Positions 56,287 through 64,000 of a stretch of 64,000 bases of DNA are shown in pieces. Source of the stretch: CAVVIH01 sp963748295 (lineage in GTDB: Bacteria; Acidobacteriota; Vicinamibacteria; Vicinamibacterales; 2-12-FULL-66-21). Position numbers and translations under genes: made by a program. The stretch lies in NCBI GenBank assembly GCA_963748295.1, contig CAVVIH010000001.1, positions 496,001-560,000 of the forward strand, given 5' to 3'. The notes beneath the pieces are model-generated. The model was not told the DNA's origin and made no database searches. It saw only the letters and a list, made by a program, of their open reading frames with translations. Every line of letters begins with the position of its first letter. The first letter of the stretch is position 1.

Positions 56287-58602
56287 TCAATTCAGCGCCC
56301 GGCCGCGCCGGCTGAGAAGAAATCCTCCCGAAAGGGCCGCGAGGCCGGCGGCAATCACGGCGACCGCCCATGTCGGTTTGTCGAGCCAGTCGCGGTGATG
56401 CGCGATGAAAAAGAGCGCGGCGCCGGTGTTCAGGATACCGGCGTAGAAGAACGCGCGGCGCTGCCGTTTTTCGCTGAGCAGTACGATGGCGATCGCGCAC
56501 GCGAGGTAGATCCAGTCGTAGCGCAGCGAGTAGTCGTTCGTCCGCACCAGATGCCCGAGCGGCTGGAGCAGGGCGAACGGCGACACCGCGAACAGGATCC
56601 TCGCCGCGATGCCCGTCTGCTCGGTGCCGCGCCGATGCAGCGCGTCGGCCAGCACGTAGAACACCACGCCGTTGATCGTCATCGCCGCAACGGTGTCGAG
56701 CAGCAGCGGATCGGAGACGGAGATGGACTGGAACGGGTGCAGCGAAAAGCCCAGATATTGGAACGCCCGGCCGTCCAGTGCCAGCAATTCGAGCACGAGG
56801 ATCAGCAGCAAGGCGCATGCGCCGTACAAAGGATGTGCGAGCCACGGACGATCGCGGCCTTCGGCCGCCGTGCCGAGCGCCGCGAGTGCCGCGACAACAG
56901 GAAAGGTGTAGATCGCCAGCAGGTCCCATCGTCCCTCCTCGAACCAGTCGCGCAGGCCGAAGTCGGCCAGCACCGAGATGCCGACAAGCATCGTCAGCAT
57001 GGTGAAGACCGTGCTGAGCGCGGCGGTTCGCGTCACGATCGCGAGCCAGCCACACCATGCGGCGGCGACCAGCGTGGTGATCTGAAGCTGCCGGTTCGAG
57101 ATCGATCCGTCCTGGAACAGCTGGCCTGGCGTGTCCTTCGGCACGACGAGAATCCCGGTCTCGTGAAAAAGGATGATCAGCAGGAGCGGCAGCAGGGAAA
57201 CCGCAGCAAGACAGAATGCGACCGCGACAGCTTTGTGGTCGCGGCGATACAGCAGGCGCGCAGCGGCGTTGAGTCCGACGAACGGCAGTCCCAGGACCGC
57301 GAGCGGCCGGAGCACGCCTTCCACCGCTTCGTACCACCGTTCGGCCGCGAAGTAGAACAGGCTGCCGCACAGCAGCAGGAACGCGCCGAGATACAGCGCG
57401 ACCTGCGTGTGGGTGAGCGCGCGGCTCTCGAGGATCCAGTCCTCTTCTCGTCCTTCGAGCGAACGATAGGCGGTGCGAAGGCGGTCCGCTTCGTGCGGAT
57501 AGATCAGCCGGAGCCGCAGCCATTCGCCGATCTGCTGCAGGTGCGTCCCAATCCGGGTCGTCAGGGTCGTCGAATAGGTGGACGGCCTCGCCAGCACGGG
57601 CCGGCCTTCCAGGTAGCGCCGCAGATCGGCCGTCATGTCGAGCGCCGACGCGTAGCGCATCGCCGGATCCGCTTCCATCGCCTTCAGCGCGATCGCCTGA
57701 AGCGGCTCGGGCACGCGGGGATCGCGTTCGATCGGCAGCTGTGGATGCCCGGAGCGAATGGCGGCCAGAATCTGCTCGTCCGACAGGCCGGCATACGGCG
57801 GACGGCCGCAGATCAGCTCGTAGAGGATCACACCGAGCGCATAGATGTCCGTGCGCTCGTCGAGCGGCCGTGACGGATCGAGCTGCTCCGGCGCGACGTA
57901 CTGAATGGTGCCTTTCAGGTGCCCGCGGTTCGGATCGCCCGTGCTCAGGCCGAAGTCGAGGATGCGCGGCGCCAGCTGCGCGTCCACCATGATGTTCGAC
58001 GGCTTCAGATCGCGGTGCTGAACGCCGAGCGTGTGCGCGTAGTGCACCGCCTCGCAGACTTCGAGCAGCACTCGCGCCCGCTGAACGAACTCGAGCGACG
58101 GGCCGATGTGCCCCAGCTCGAAGCCGTCCACGTATTCCATGATGATGACCGGGCGCTCCGGCTCCGGCCTGAACTCGAAGATGCGGACGATGCGGCGGTC
58201 GGAGAAGAGCGCCATCGAGCGCGCTTCGCCGAGGAACTGGGTGAGGCGCGCCGGCACGCGCGGATCGCGCCGCAGCACCTTGGCCGCCACGATCCGGTCG
58301 AGCCGCAGATCGCGCAGCTTGTACACCTCGCCCATCCCGCCGGCGCCGATGCGCTCGATGGTCTGGAAGCCGTCGAACGCCGGCGCGTCGCTCGTGGGCG
58401 CATTCAGCATCTCCGACACGAGCGCGTCGCCGCCGAGGTCGTCGGTCAGCGATCGATAGCGGTGGATGAGCGCTTCGAGTGGTCCGACGAGGTCCGACCT
58501 GCCGCCGCACAGCTGGTCGGCGCGCAGCACTTCGCCGCGGACGACGTGCGCCTCGACGAACTTCGCGAAGAGTGCTTCGAGATCGGATGAGACGTCGCTC
58601 AT
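56287..58602 (-). CDS. Ser/Thr protein kinase with C-terminal polytopic membrane domain
   Basis: This 771-residue protein has a ~78-residue N-terminal region, then a PknB-type kinase domain (about 79-345). Visible motifs are glycine loop GAGGMGEVYK, Lys108 in VAAKVL, catalytic HRDLKPSN (Asp198), DFG (Asp216) and APEQ. Then a cytoplasmic linker (IYPHEADRLRTAYRSLEG) leads into about ten or eleven membrane helices resembling DUF2157 proteins, ending RRGRALN. The unusual order kinase then multi-span membrane domain suggests signalling about membrane or energy state. ATG 58602 overlaps the sigma-factor stop (ATGA); the longer frame lies inside the sigma gene. Kinase and ECF sigma factor are likely one signalling unit. 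Confidence 0.9.
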   Translation of the reverse strand: MSDVSSDLEALFAKFVEAHVVRGEVLRADQLCGGRSDLVGPLEALIHRYRSLTDDLGGDALVSEMLNAPTSDAPAFDGFQTIERIGAGGMGEVYKLRDLRLDRIVAAKVLRRDPRVPARLTQFLGEARSMALFSDRRIVRIFEFRPEPERPVIIMEYVDGFELGHIGPSLEFVQRARVLLEVCEAVHYAHTLGVQHRDLKPSNIMVDAQLAPRILDFGLSTGDPNRGHLKGTIQYVAPEQLDPSRPLDERTDIYALGVILYELICGRPPYAGLSDEQILAAIRSGHPQLPIERDPRVPEPLQAIALKAMEADPAMRYASALDMTADLRRYLEGRPVLARPSTYSTTLTTRIGTHLQQIGEWLRLRLIYPHEADRLRTAYRSLEGREEDWILESRALTHTQVALYLGAFLLLCGSLFYFAAERWYEAVEGVLRPLAVLGLPFVGLNAAARLLYRRDHKAVAVAFCLAAVSLLPLLLIILFHETGILVVPKDTPGQLFQDGSISNRQLQITTLVAAAWCGWLAIVTRTAALSTVFTMLTMLVGISVLADFGLRDWFEEGRWDLLAIYTFPVVAALAALGTAAEGRDRPWLAHPLYGACALLLILVLELLALDGRAFQYLGFSLHPFQSISVSDPLLLDTVAAMTINGVVFYVLADALHRRGTEQTGIAARILFAVSPFALLQPLGHLVRTNDYSLRYDWIYLACAIAIVLLSEKRQRRAFFYAGILNTGAALFFIAHHRDWLDKPTWAVAVIAAGLAALSGGFLLSRRGRALN

Positions 58603-59144
58603 GGCGTGGGTCGGTCGTTCATCGCGAGCGTCAGCGCGACCATCGCGCGCGCCAGCAGCATGCGGCACGCGTCTTCGCTCTTTCCCAGGCGCCGCGCGAT
58701 CTCGCCGAAAGACAGCTCCTCGAACTTCCGCAGCAGGATGATCTCGCGGTGCGCATCGCTGAGCGTGTCCATCGCGGCCTCGAGCTGGCGTGCCTTCTCG
58801 TCGAGGATCGCCTGCGTCAGCGCGGACTTCACCGGCGCCGGCACCGGTACGCCATCATCCAGGGGCTCTTCGCGCGCGGCGTCCCGCCGCTGGCGCTGGT
58901 GGAAGTCCACGCGATCTGCGATTTCCCGTTCGGCGATTCGCGCCAGCCACGCGCCGAGTGATTGGGTATCCGAACCCTTGAAATCGTCGAGGTGCTGAAA
59001 GGACTTCATCAGCGCGGCCTGGAGGATATCGCGCGATTCCATCTTCGATCGCAGCGTCCTGCCCATCCTGAGCCTGATGAACGCCAGCAACCGCGGCGCG
59101 GAACGCTCGTACACCCGCTCGAGAGCCTCTCTCGAGCCCTTCAT
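58599..59144 (-). CDS. ECF-type RNA polymerase sigma factor
   Basis: This 181-residue sigma-70-family factor has region 2 in RLLAFIRLRMGRTLRSKMES then DILQAALMKSFQHLDDF, and region 4 in LSDAHREIILLRKFEELSFG then EIARRLGKSEDACRMLLARA. There is no region 3 or 1.1. Its gene precedes and overlaps the kinase gene, an arrangement seen for kinase-regulated ECF groups that lack a classical anti-sigma factor. ATG 59144 follows the purine-rich AAGGAGG (59150-59156 on the minus strand). It diverges from a lipoprotein gene across 64 bp. Confidence 0.9.
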   Translation of the reverse strand: MKGSREALERVYERSAPRLLAFIRLRMGRTLRSKMESRDILQAALMKSFQHLDDFKGSDTQSLGAWLARIAEREIADRVDFHQRQRRDAAREEPLDDGVPVPAPVKSALTQAILDEKARQLEAAMDTLSDAHREIILLRKFEELSFGEIARRLGKSEDACRMLLARAMVALTLAMNDRPTP

Positions 59145-59208
59145 TCAGTGCCCTCCTTCCGTTCGGTTTCTCCAGGCGATGCCGTCTATACAGGCAGGAG
59201 AAGCTGAC

Positions 59209-59871
59209 ATGAACCGCAAATTCGCAATCCTCTGCGTTTTTCTCGCCGTTCTGTGTTCCCCGGCCTGCCTGCAGCAGCAAACCGGACATACTTTATATCT
59301 GTCCCAGGATGGCGCCGTCACCTGGACGACGACAGAGCGGGACATCCACTCGGACGCTCGTGACCCTGCGGAACGCGCTCGCGAAGAGCAGGACTTCCTG
59401 AATCGGTTGACAGCCGGCGCGCACCCGATGCTCACGGGTCTGCGGTCTTTGGACCCGAGCAGCTCCAGGGTGCGTTTCGTTCGCCGGGAGCGGCCCTATC
59501 TCGTGTTGACTGAAGCGCGCTTCGATCGCGCAGATCGGATGCTGCAGAAGCTGCTCGACGAGTTGAGGATTCCAGGCACGGCCAGTCTGACCCGCACCGC
59601 CGATCAGACGACGCTCTCGATCGCGTTCGAAGTTCCTGGCCAGGAATCGGAGTCGTCTGACGAAAGCCCGATCGCACCGCTCGCTGACTTCGACGAACCG
59701 TATCGCTTCGTGCTGACGGCAGGCCGGTTCGTCTCGGCTGCCGGCTTCACGCTCGAGAGCGACGAGACGGTCGCCGCTCTTGACCAGGAGTGGATGACGG
59801 AGCGCTGCAAGCCCGGCGCGATGGTGACGCTGTCGCTCACCTGGAATGCGTCAGCGCCGAGCGCCCAATGA
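59209..59871 (+). CDS. Predicted lipoprotein of unknown function
   Basis: This 220-residue protein starts with a lipoprotein signal MNRKFAILCVFLAVLCSPAC (lipobox SPAC). The start is ATG 59209 with AGGAG nine bases upstream. I recognise no domain in the rest. It includes YLSQDGAVTWTTTERDIHSD near residue 33, a central VRFVRRERPYLVLTEARF strand-like region, and the ending AMVTLSLTWNASAPSAQ. The last residues (SAPSAQ) are encoded by a GCGCC(C/G)A repeat word. It lies divergent to the ECF sigma factor and kinase, so it may belong to that signalling system, perhaps as an envelope sensor, but this is speculation. Confidence 0.7.
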   Translation: MNRKFAILCVFLAVLCSPACLQQQTGHTLYLSQDGAVTWTTTERDIHSDARDPAERAREEQDFLNRLTAGAHPMLTGLRSLDPSSSRVRFVRRERPYLVLTEARFDRADRMLQKLLDELRIPGTASLTRTADQTTLSIAFEVPGQESESSDESPIAPLADFDEPYRFVLTAGRFVSAAGFTLESDETVAALDQEWMTERCKPGAMVTLSLTWNASAPSAQ

Positions 59872-59882
59872 CGAGCGCCCAA

Positions 59883-62800
59883 CTACTGAACACCCAGCCG
59901 CTTCGCCTCCGTCTCGAACGCCGGCAGATCGGTCGCCAGCACCTGCTGCAGGCGATCGGTCTGCACTTTCAGATCGGCGGATGACTTCTTGAAGATGTCG
60001 TAAACGCCGGCAACAGGCTTCCCGTCTCCGACATTCACGACCCGCAGGATGCCCGCCAGCCGGTTGTTGATCTTGATCGGAAAGTTCAGCGGGTCCTGGC
60101 TGCTCTGGTTCTTCACCTGATAGATCGCCTCTTCGACTTCGGTCAGGTTCTTCGTCAGCTTGTCGGCGGATGCCTTGAGCGCCGGATCGGCGGATTTGGC
60201 GGTCCGTTCGGCGATCTTCTGCTTGATCTCGCGAATCCTGATGACCGCGTTGTTTGCCTCGCTGACCTTGTCGCGAACCTGCATTGCGAAGTCGAACTGC
60301 TCCTTCAGGTCCGCATCGCTGACCGGGCGGAGCGGATGCTTCATGACGGTCAGCGGCTGCGCCCTCGACACGCCATCCACCGTGAGTCGAACCTGATACG
60401 ACCCCGGCAGCGCCGCGGGACCTGACGTCGATCCGCCCCACAGCACCATGCCGGGGAACGTCGTCGGTCCGGGATACTGCAGGTCCCACGTGAAGTTGTT
60501 CAGCCCTGCCGCCATCGACGGCCCCCCGCCGCCGCCGCGTCCGCGCCCGCCGCGTCCCTCCTGCGCCTGCTGGTCGTCCCCGCCGCCGCCTTCTCGTCCT
60601 TCGCCCTCGCGTCCGCCGCCTTCCCGACCGCCGCCCTCGCGCCCACCGCCTTCACGCCCGCCGCGGCCGCGCCCTGCGCCCGGGACCGCACCGGTGAAGG
60701 TCCGCACGACCTGCTGTTTCGCGTCGAGGATGTCGATCGTCAGCGACTTCGCCGGTTCCTTCAGCAAGTAGGTGATGCGGGCGCCACCCGTCGATCGATA
60801 CGTCGCGTCCGGCGCGAACAGATGCGGACCGGCTGTCGTGGTGATCGCCGGCGCGTACTCCCGGAGCGGCGCGATGTTGTCGAGGATGTAGAACCCACGC
60901 CCGTGCGTCGCGATCACCAGGTCCCTGGCTTCGACGATGATGCTCGACACCTGGGTGTCGGGGAGGTTCAGCGACAGCGAATTCCACGACGCGCCGTCGT
61001 CGTACGAAATGTAGATGCCGTGCTGGGTGCCCGCGTAGAGCAGGCCCTTGCGTTTGGGATCTTCGCGGACGGCGTGAACGTAGTCCTCCGGCTTGATGCC
61101 GTTGACGATCTTCGTCCACGTCTTGCCGTAGTCCGACGTGCGGAAGATGTAGGGCGCGAGGTCGTCGAGCAGCGGCCGTTTTACCGCCGCGTAGGCGATC
61201 CCCGCATCGAACGCGGATGCGTCGATGATGCTTACCCGTCCGAACTCCGGCATCTCCTTCGGCGTCACGTTCTCCCACGTCTTGCCGCCGTTGCGCGTGA
61301 CGTGAATCAGCCCGTCGTCGGATCCCGCCCACAGCACGTTGACGTCGATTTTCGACGGTCCGAGCGCGAACACGGTGCCGTAGACTTCAGGGCCGTTCAT
61401 GTCGCCGGTGATCGGTCCGCCGGAGTGTCCCATTGTCTTTGGATCGTGGCGGGTGAGGTCGGCGCTGATCGCGTCCCACGTCTGCCCGCCGTTCGTCGTC
61501 TTCCACACGCGCTGCGATGATGTGTAGAGGACGTTCGGATCGACTGACGAGAACACGATCGGGTAGGTCCACTGCCATCGTTCCGGAATCTCGGCGGATG
61601 GCTCGCCCGAGTAGATCCGCGGATATGGATTCACCTCGCGCACTTCGCCGGTCCGGCGGTTCAGGCGGGTCATGAACGTGCCATTGTTGCCGCCGGCGAA
61701 GAAGATGTCGGGGTCCTTCGGGTCCGGCGCGATGTAACCGGGCTCTGAGCCGCCCGCGCCGTATACCGTCGGGGCGCCGCCGCCGCGGCCGCCGCCCCGT
61801 CCACCGCCGCCGAGATTCGTGTCGCTCGGCACGCACGCCGTGCTGCCATCCTGCTGCGCGCCGCAGACGTGATACGGCACGTGCTTCGTCGTCACGGCGT
61901 GGTAGTACTGCGGCGTCGGGAAGTCCTGCGCGCTCCAGCCCTGGCCGCCGGCGGCCGACACCGAGGCGCCGCCGTCGTTGCCGATGACCAGATGCTGCGG
62001 GTCGTCGGGATCGATCCAGAGGTCGTGATGATCGCCGTGCGTGCCGCCGCCGATGTTCGTCAGCGTCTTGCCGCCGTCGGTCGATCGAAAGGCGCTGGTG
62101 TTGAGCATGTAGACCGTGTCGGCGTTCTTCGGATCCGCATGCACGTGCGTGTAGTAGAAGGCGCGCTGGCGGATGTTCCGGTTCTCGTTGACGAGCGTCC
62201 ACGTCGCGCCGGCATCGGTCGAGCTGAAGAGCCCGCCGTTCTGGTGTTCGACGAGCGCATACACGCGATTCGAGTCGGCGCCCGAAACCGACACGCCGAT
62301 GCGCCCGATCACGCCGGACGGCAGCCCCTTGTTGCGGGTGATCTCCTGCCACGTGTCGCCGCCGTCCAGTGCTCTTGAACAGCCCGGATCCCGGCCCTCC
62401 GCTCGACATCTGATACTCGACGCGATACGCCTCCCAGAGTGACGGCGTACATCACGTTCGGGTTGCGCACGTCGATCGAAAGATCGACTGCGCCGGTCTT
62501 GTTGTCCCTGAACAACGTCTTGCGCCAGGTCTTGCCGCCATCGGTGCTCTTGAACACGCCGCGCTCGTCGTTCGGCGCGCCGTGGTGGCCGAACGCCGCG
62601 ACGTAGACGATGTCGGGGTTGGTGGGGTGGATTCGGATGCGTGAGATGTTGCGGGCGTCGCGGAAGCCGACGTGCGTCCACGTCTTACCAGCGTCGGTCG
62701 ATTTGTACACGCCGTCGCCCGACATGATGTTGCCGCGGATGCACGATTCACCCATGCCGATGAAGATTGTGTCGGGTCTCGATTCGGACACCGCAACCGC

Positions 62801-63115
62801 GCCCACCGAGGAGCTGCCGATCTGCCCGTCGGTGACCGGCGTCCAGTTCTCACCGCCGTCGACGGTTTTCCAGAGCCCGCCGCCGACCGCGCCGAAGTAG
62901 GCCTCCTTCGGCCGCCCTTTCACGCCACTGACGGCAATGGAGCGTCCGCCCCGCGGCGGCCCGATGCTGCGCCACTGGAACGTCTTCAGAATCGCGGCGT
63001 CGACGAACTGGGCGCCCTGCGCGAGGATGGCTTCGTCGGATCGGCTTCCCAGGCCCGAGATAATCAACAACGCCGCAAGTGCCAAGAGCGTGGCGGTTTT
63101 CCTGGCTCGATGCAT
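59883..63115 (-). CDS. BNR/sortilin (VPS10)-like beta-propeller protein, exported, frameshifted
   Basis: This is a ~1075-residue exported protein. A signal peptide (TATLLALAALLIISGLG) precedes FQWRSIGPPRGGRSIAVSGV and many Asp-box/BNR repeats such as GGLWKTVDGGENWTPVTDG, GDGVYKSTDAGKTWTHVGF and GLIHVTRNGGKTWENVTP. A C-terminal ~280 residues follow with a Gly/Arg/Glu low-complexity run (about 60525-60680) and a helical tail. This is the VPS10/sortilin-like 'glycosyl hydrolase' family widespread in Acidobacteriota, function unknown. Two breaks at 62370-62440 each fit one extra G (for example CTGGGAGGCG for CTGGGAGCG). ATG 63115 is preferred to TTG 63121. Confidence 0.85.
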
Positions 63116-63168
63116 CGGCAAGGTTCCTCCCTGGATGAGTGAGGAAGTCTAAGCGATCTGGATCAGGA

Positions 63169-63220
63169 GGTGCCAGGTGCCAAGGTGCCAGGTGCCAGGT
63201 GCCAGGTGCGCACCTATAAT
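63169..63220 (+). promoter_or_regulatory. Repeat, palindrome and -10 box upstream of the DsbD-like gene
   Basis: About six copies of the 7-bp word GGTGCCA run from 63169 to 63209, ending in the perfect palindrome AGGTGCGCACCT (63204-63215), which abuts TATAAT (63215-63220). The start codon is 34 bp further on. No -35 match is seen, so an activator could be needed. Confidence 0.55.
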
Positions 63221-63253
63221 GAAGAATCGGGCGTCTAACGTAATCAGGTACTG

Positions 63254-64000
63254 ATGAAGCACCCGTTCCTGCGGCTCGCCCTGCTGTTGGGCCTCTTCGT
63301 CGCCGGCATCACCCCGCGGACCGCCGCGCAAGGGGAGAACCCGATCGCGTGGTCGCTCGCCTCGCCCCGCGATCTGAAGGTCAAGCCGGGTGCGCAGTTC
63401 GAGATCGTGCTGACGGCGACGATCGACGAGGGCTGGCATCTCTACTCGACGACGCAGCCGACCGGAGGTCCGACGCCGACGCGGATCACCCTGCCGCCCG
63501 GACAGCCATTTACCCTCGCTGCAGCGCCCGCCGGACCTGAGCCGAAGCGCGAACACGATCCGAACTTCGGGATGGAGACGGAGTTCTACGAATCGTCCGC
63601 GGTGTTTTCGCTGCCGATTCAAGTGGCGTCAACCGCGCCAGCGGGCCGCCAGCGCGTCGAGGTTCACGTTCGCTTCCAGACCTGCAACGACCGCCTGTGC
63701 CTGCCGCCGAAAACCGACAAGCTCGCGGTGGAAGTCGCGGTCGTGGGCGCCCCACCCGCCTCCGCGGCGCCTGGAGCGACAGCGCCTGCTCCCACCTCCG
63801 CGGCACCTGAATCCAGTGTGCCGGCTACGGTGGGCAAGACGGTCGGCAAGCCTGCGAGCGGAAGTCCCGAGCCGGTCACGCCTGCTCGCGAAGGCGCAGC
63901 CGCGGTGGCACAGGGGGCGCCGATCGCTTTCGGTGCGGCCGGGCAGACGGGCGACCTCTGGGCATTCATCTGGCTCGCGATGACGGTTGGCGCGCTCTCA
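63254..64000 (+). CDS. DsbD-like thiol:disulfide interchange protein, 5' part
   Basis: This open frame runs off the window (249 codons seen). It has a signal peptide (FLRLALLLGLFVAGITPRTA) and a DsbD N-terminal (DsbC-like) domain. That domain contains IVLTATIDEGWHLYSTTQPT near residue 50 and the Cys pair in VHVRFQTCNDRLCLPPKTDK near 145, matching the redox Cys of DsbD-alpha. An Ala/Pro-rich linker (about 165-230) follows, and a first membrane helix begins at LWAFIWLAMTVGALS. DsbD passes electrons from thioredoxin across the inner membrane to periplasmic proteins. The transmembrane and thioredoxin domains must lie beyond 64000. Confidence 0.82.
   Translation, partial: MKHPFLRLALLLGLFVAGITPRTAAQGENPIAWSLASPRDLKVKPGAQFEIVLTATIDEGWHLYSTTQPTGGPTPTRITLPPGQPFTLAAAPAGPEPKREHDPNFGMETEFYESSAVFSLPIQVASTAPAGRQRVEVHVRFQTCNDRLCLPPKTDKLAVEVAVVGAPPASAAPGATAPAPTSAAPESSVPATVGKTVGKPASGSPEPVTPAREGAAAVAQGAPIAFGAAGQTGDLWAFIWLAMTVGALS

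Overview
The window is GC-rich, free-living-bacterium DNA. It has outer-membrane TonB-dependent receptors with an N-terminal carboxypeptidase-like domain, exported Gfo/Idh oxidoreductases, DUF1080 proteins, tricorn-like and S9 peptidases, BNR/sortilin-like proteins and a Ser/Thr kinase paired with an ECF sigma factor. This mix is typical of Acidobacteriota, and Vicinamibacteria is my best guess. That is inference from gene content; there is no rRNA or other marker here.

Layout. 1-3.9 kb: 3' part of a frame-disrupted TonB receptor and an Nramp-like transporter. 3.9-6.7 kb: a tight operon of SMP-30-type lactonase, zinc dehydrogenase and SDR. 6.9-11.9 kb: DUF1080 protein and PQQ-type sugar dehydrogenase (minus), D-aminoacylase-like and DUF3500 proteins (plus). 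11.9-27.3 kb: a sugar locus best read as non-phosphorylating L-fucose use. It holds a GH95 alpha-L-fucosidase, an enolase-superfamily L-fuconate dehydratase, a ribose-type ABC transporter, a fumarylacetoacetase-family hydrolase, two SDRs resembling the two pathway dehydrogenases, a solute-binding protein, ApbE and a Gfo/Idh protein. 27.3-36.1 kb: two Gfo/Idh proteins, a DUF1080 protein and a sugar isomerase/epimerase-like protein. Three of these four are predicted to be exported. A LacI regulator faces an intact 1135-residue TonB receptor across a perfect operator-like inverted repeat. 36.7-48.8 kb: M24 peptidase, SDR and GH88 (minus), then DoxX, GntR, old-yellow-enzyme, MFS, FadR-type regulator, SDR, altronate-dehydratase family and hexuronate-type MFS (plus), apparently a uronate locus. 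48.7-64 kb: esterase, tricorn-like protease, S9 peptidase, kinase plus sigma factor, a lipoprotein, a BNR-repeat protein and the start of a DsbD-like protein.

The junctions between genes are the most unusual part. Two inverted copies of a 140-bp cloverleaf-shaped palindrome lie in CACGGAG-rich flanks. A 640-bp pair of convergent 28-bp repeat arrays follows one receptor gene. A palindromic GTAGCGCAGGCC element occurs twice. Many 7-10-bp tandem 'word' repeats sit at gene ends, several fitting G-quadruplex patterns and some supplying start-proximal or C-terminal codons.

Many genes are interrupted by single-base frame changes, while conserved sequence continues in the next frame. They cluster at 0-3.8, 13.8-14.7, 41-48.8, 50.3-53.6, 54.8-55.1 and 62.4 kb. 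Sequencing or assembly error is the likeliest cause, so those genes are annotated across their full extent with the breaks noted. No rRNA, tRNA, CRISPR array or transposase gene was found.
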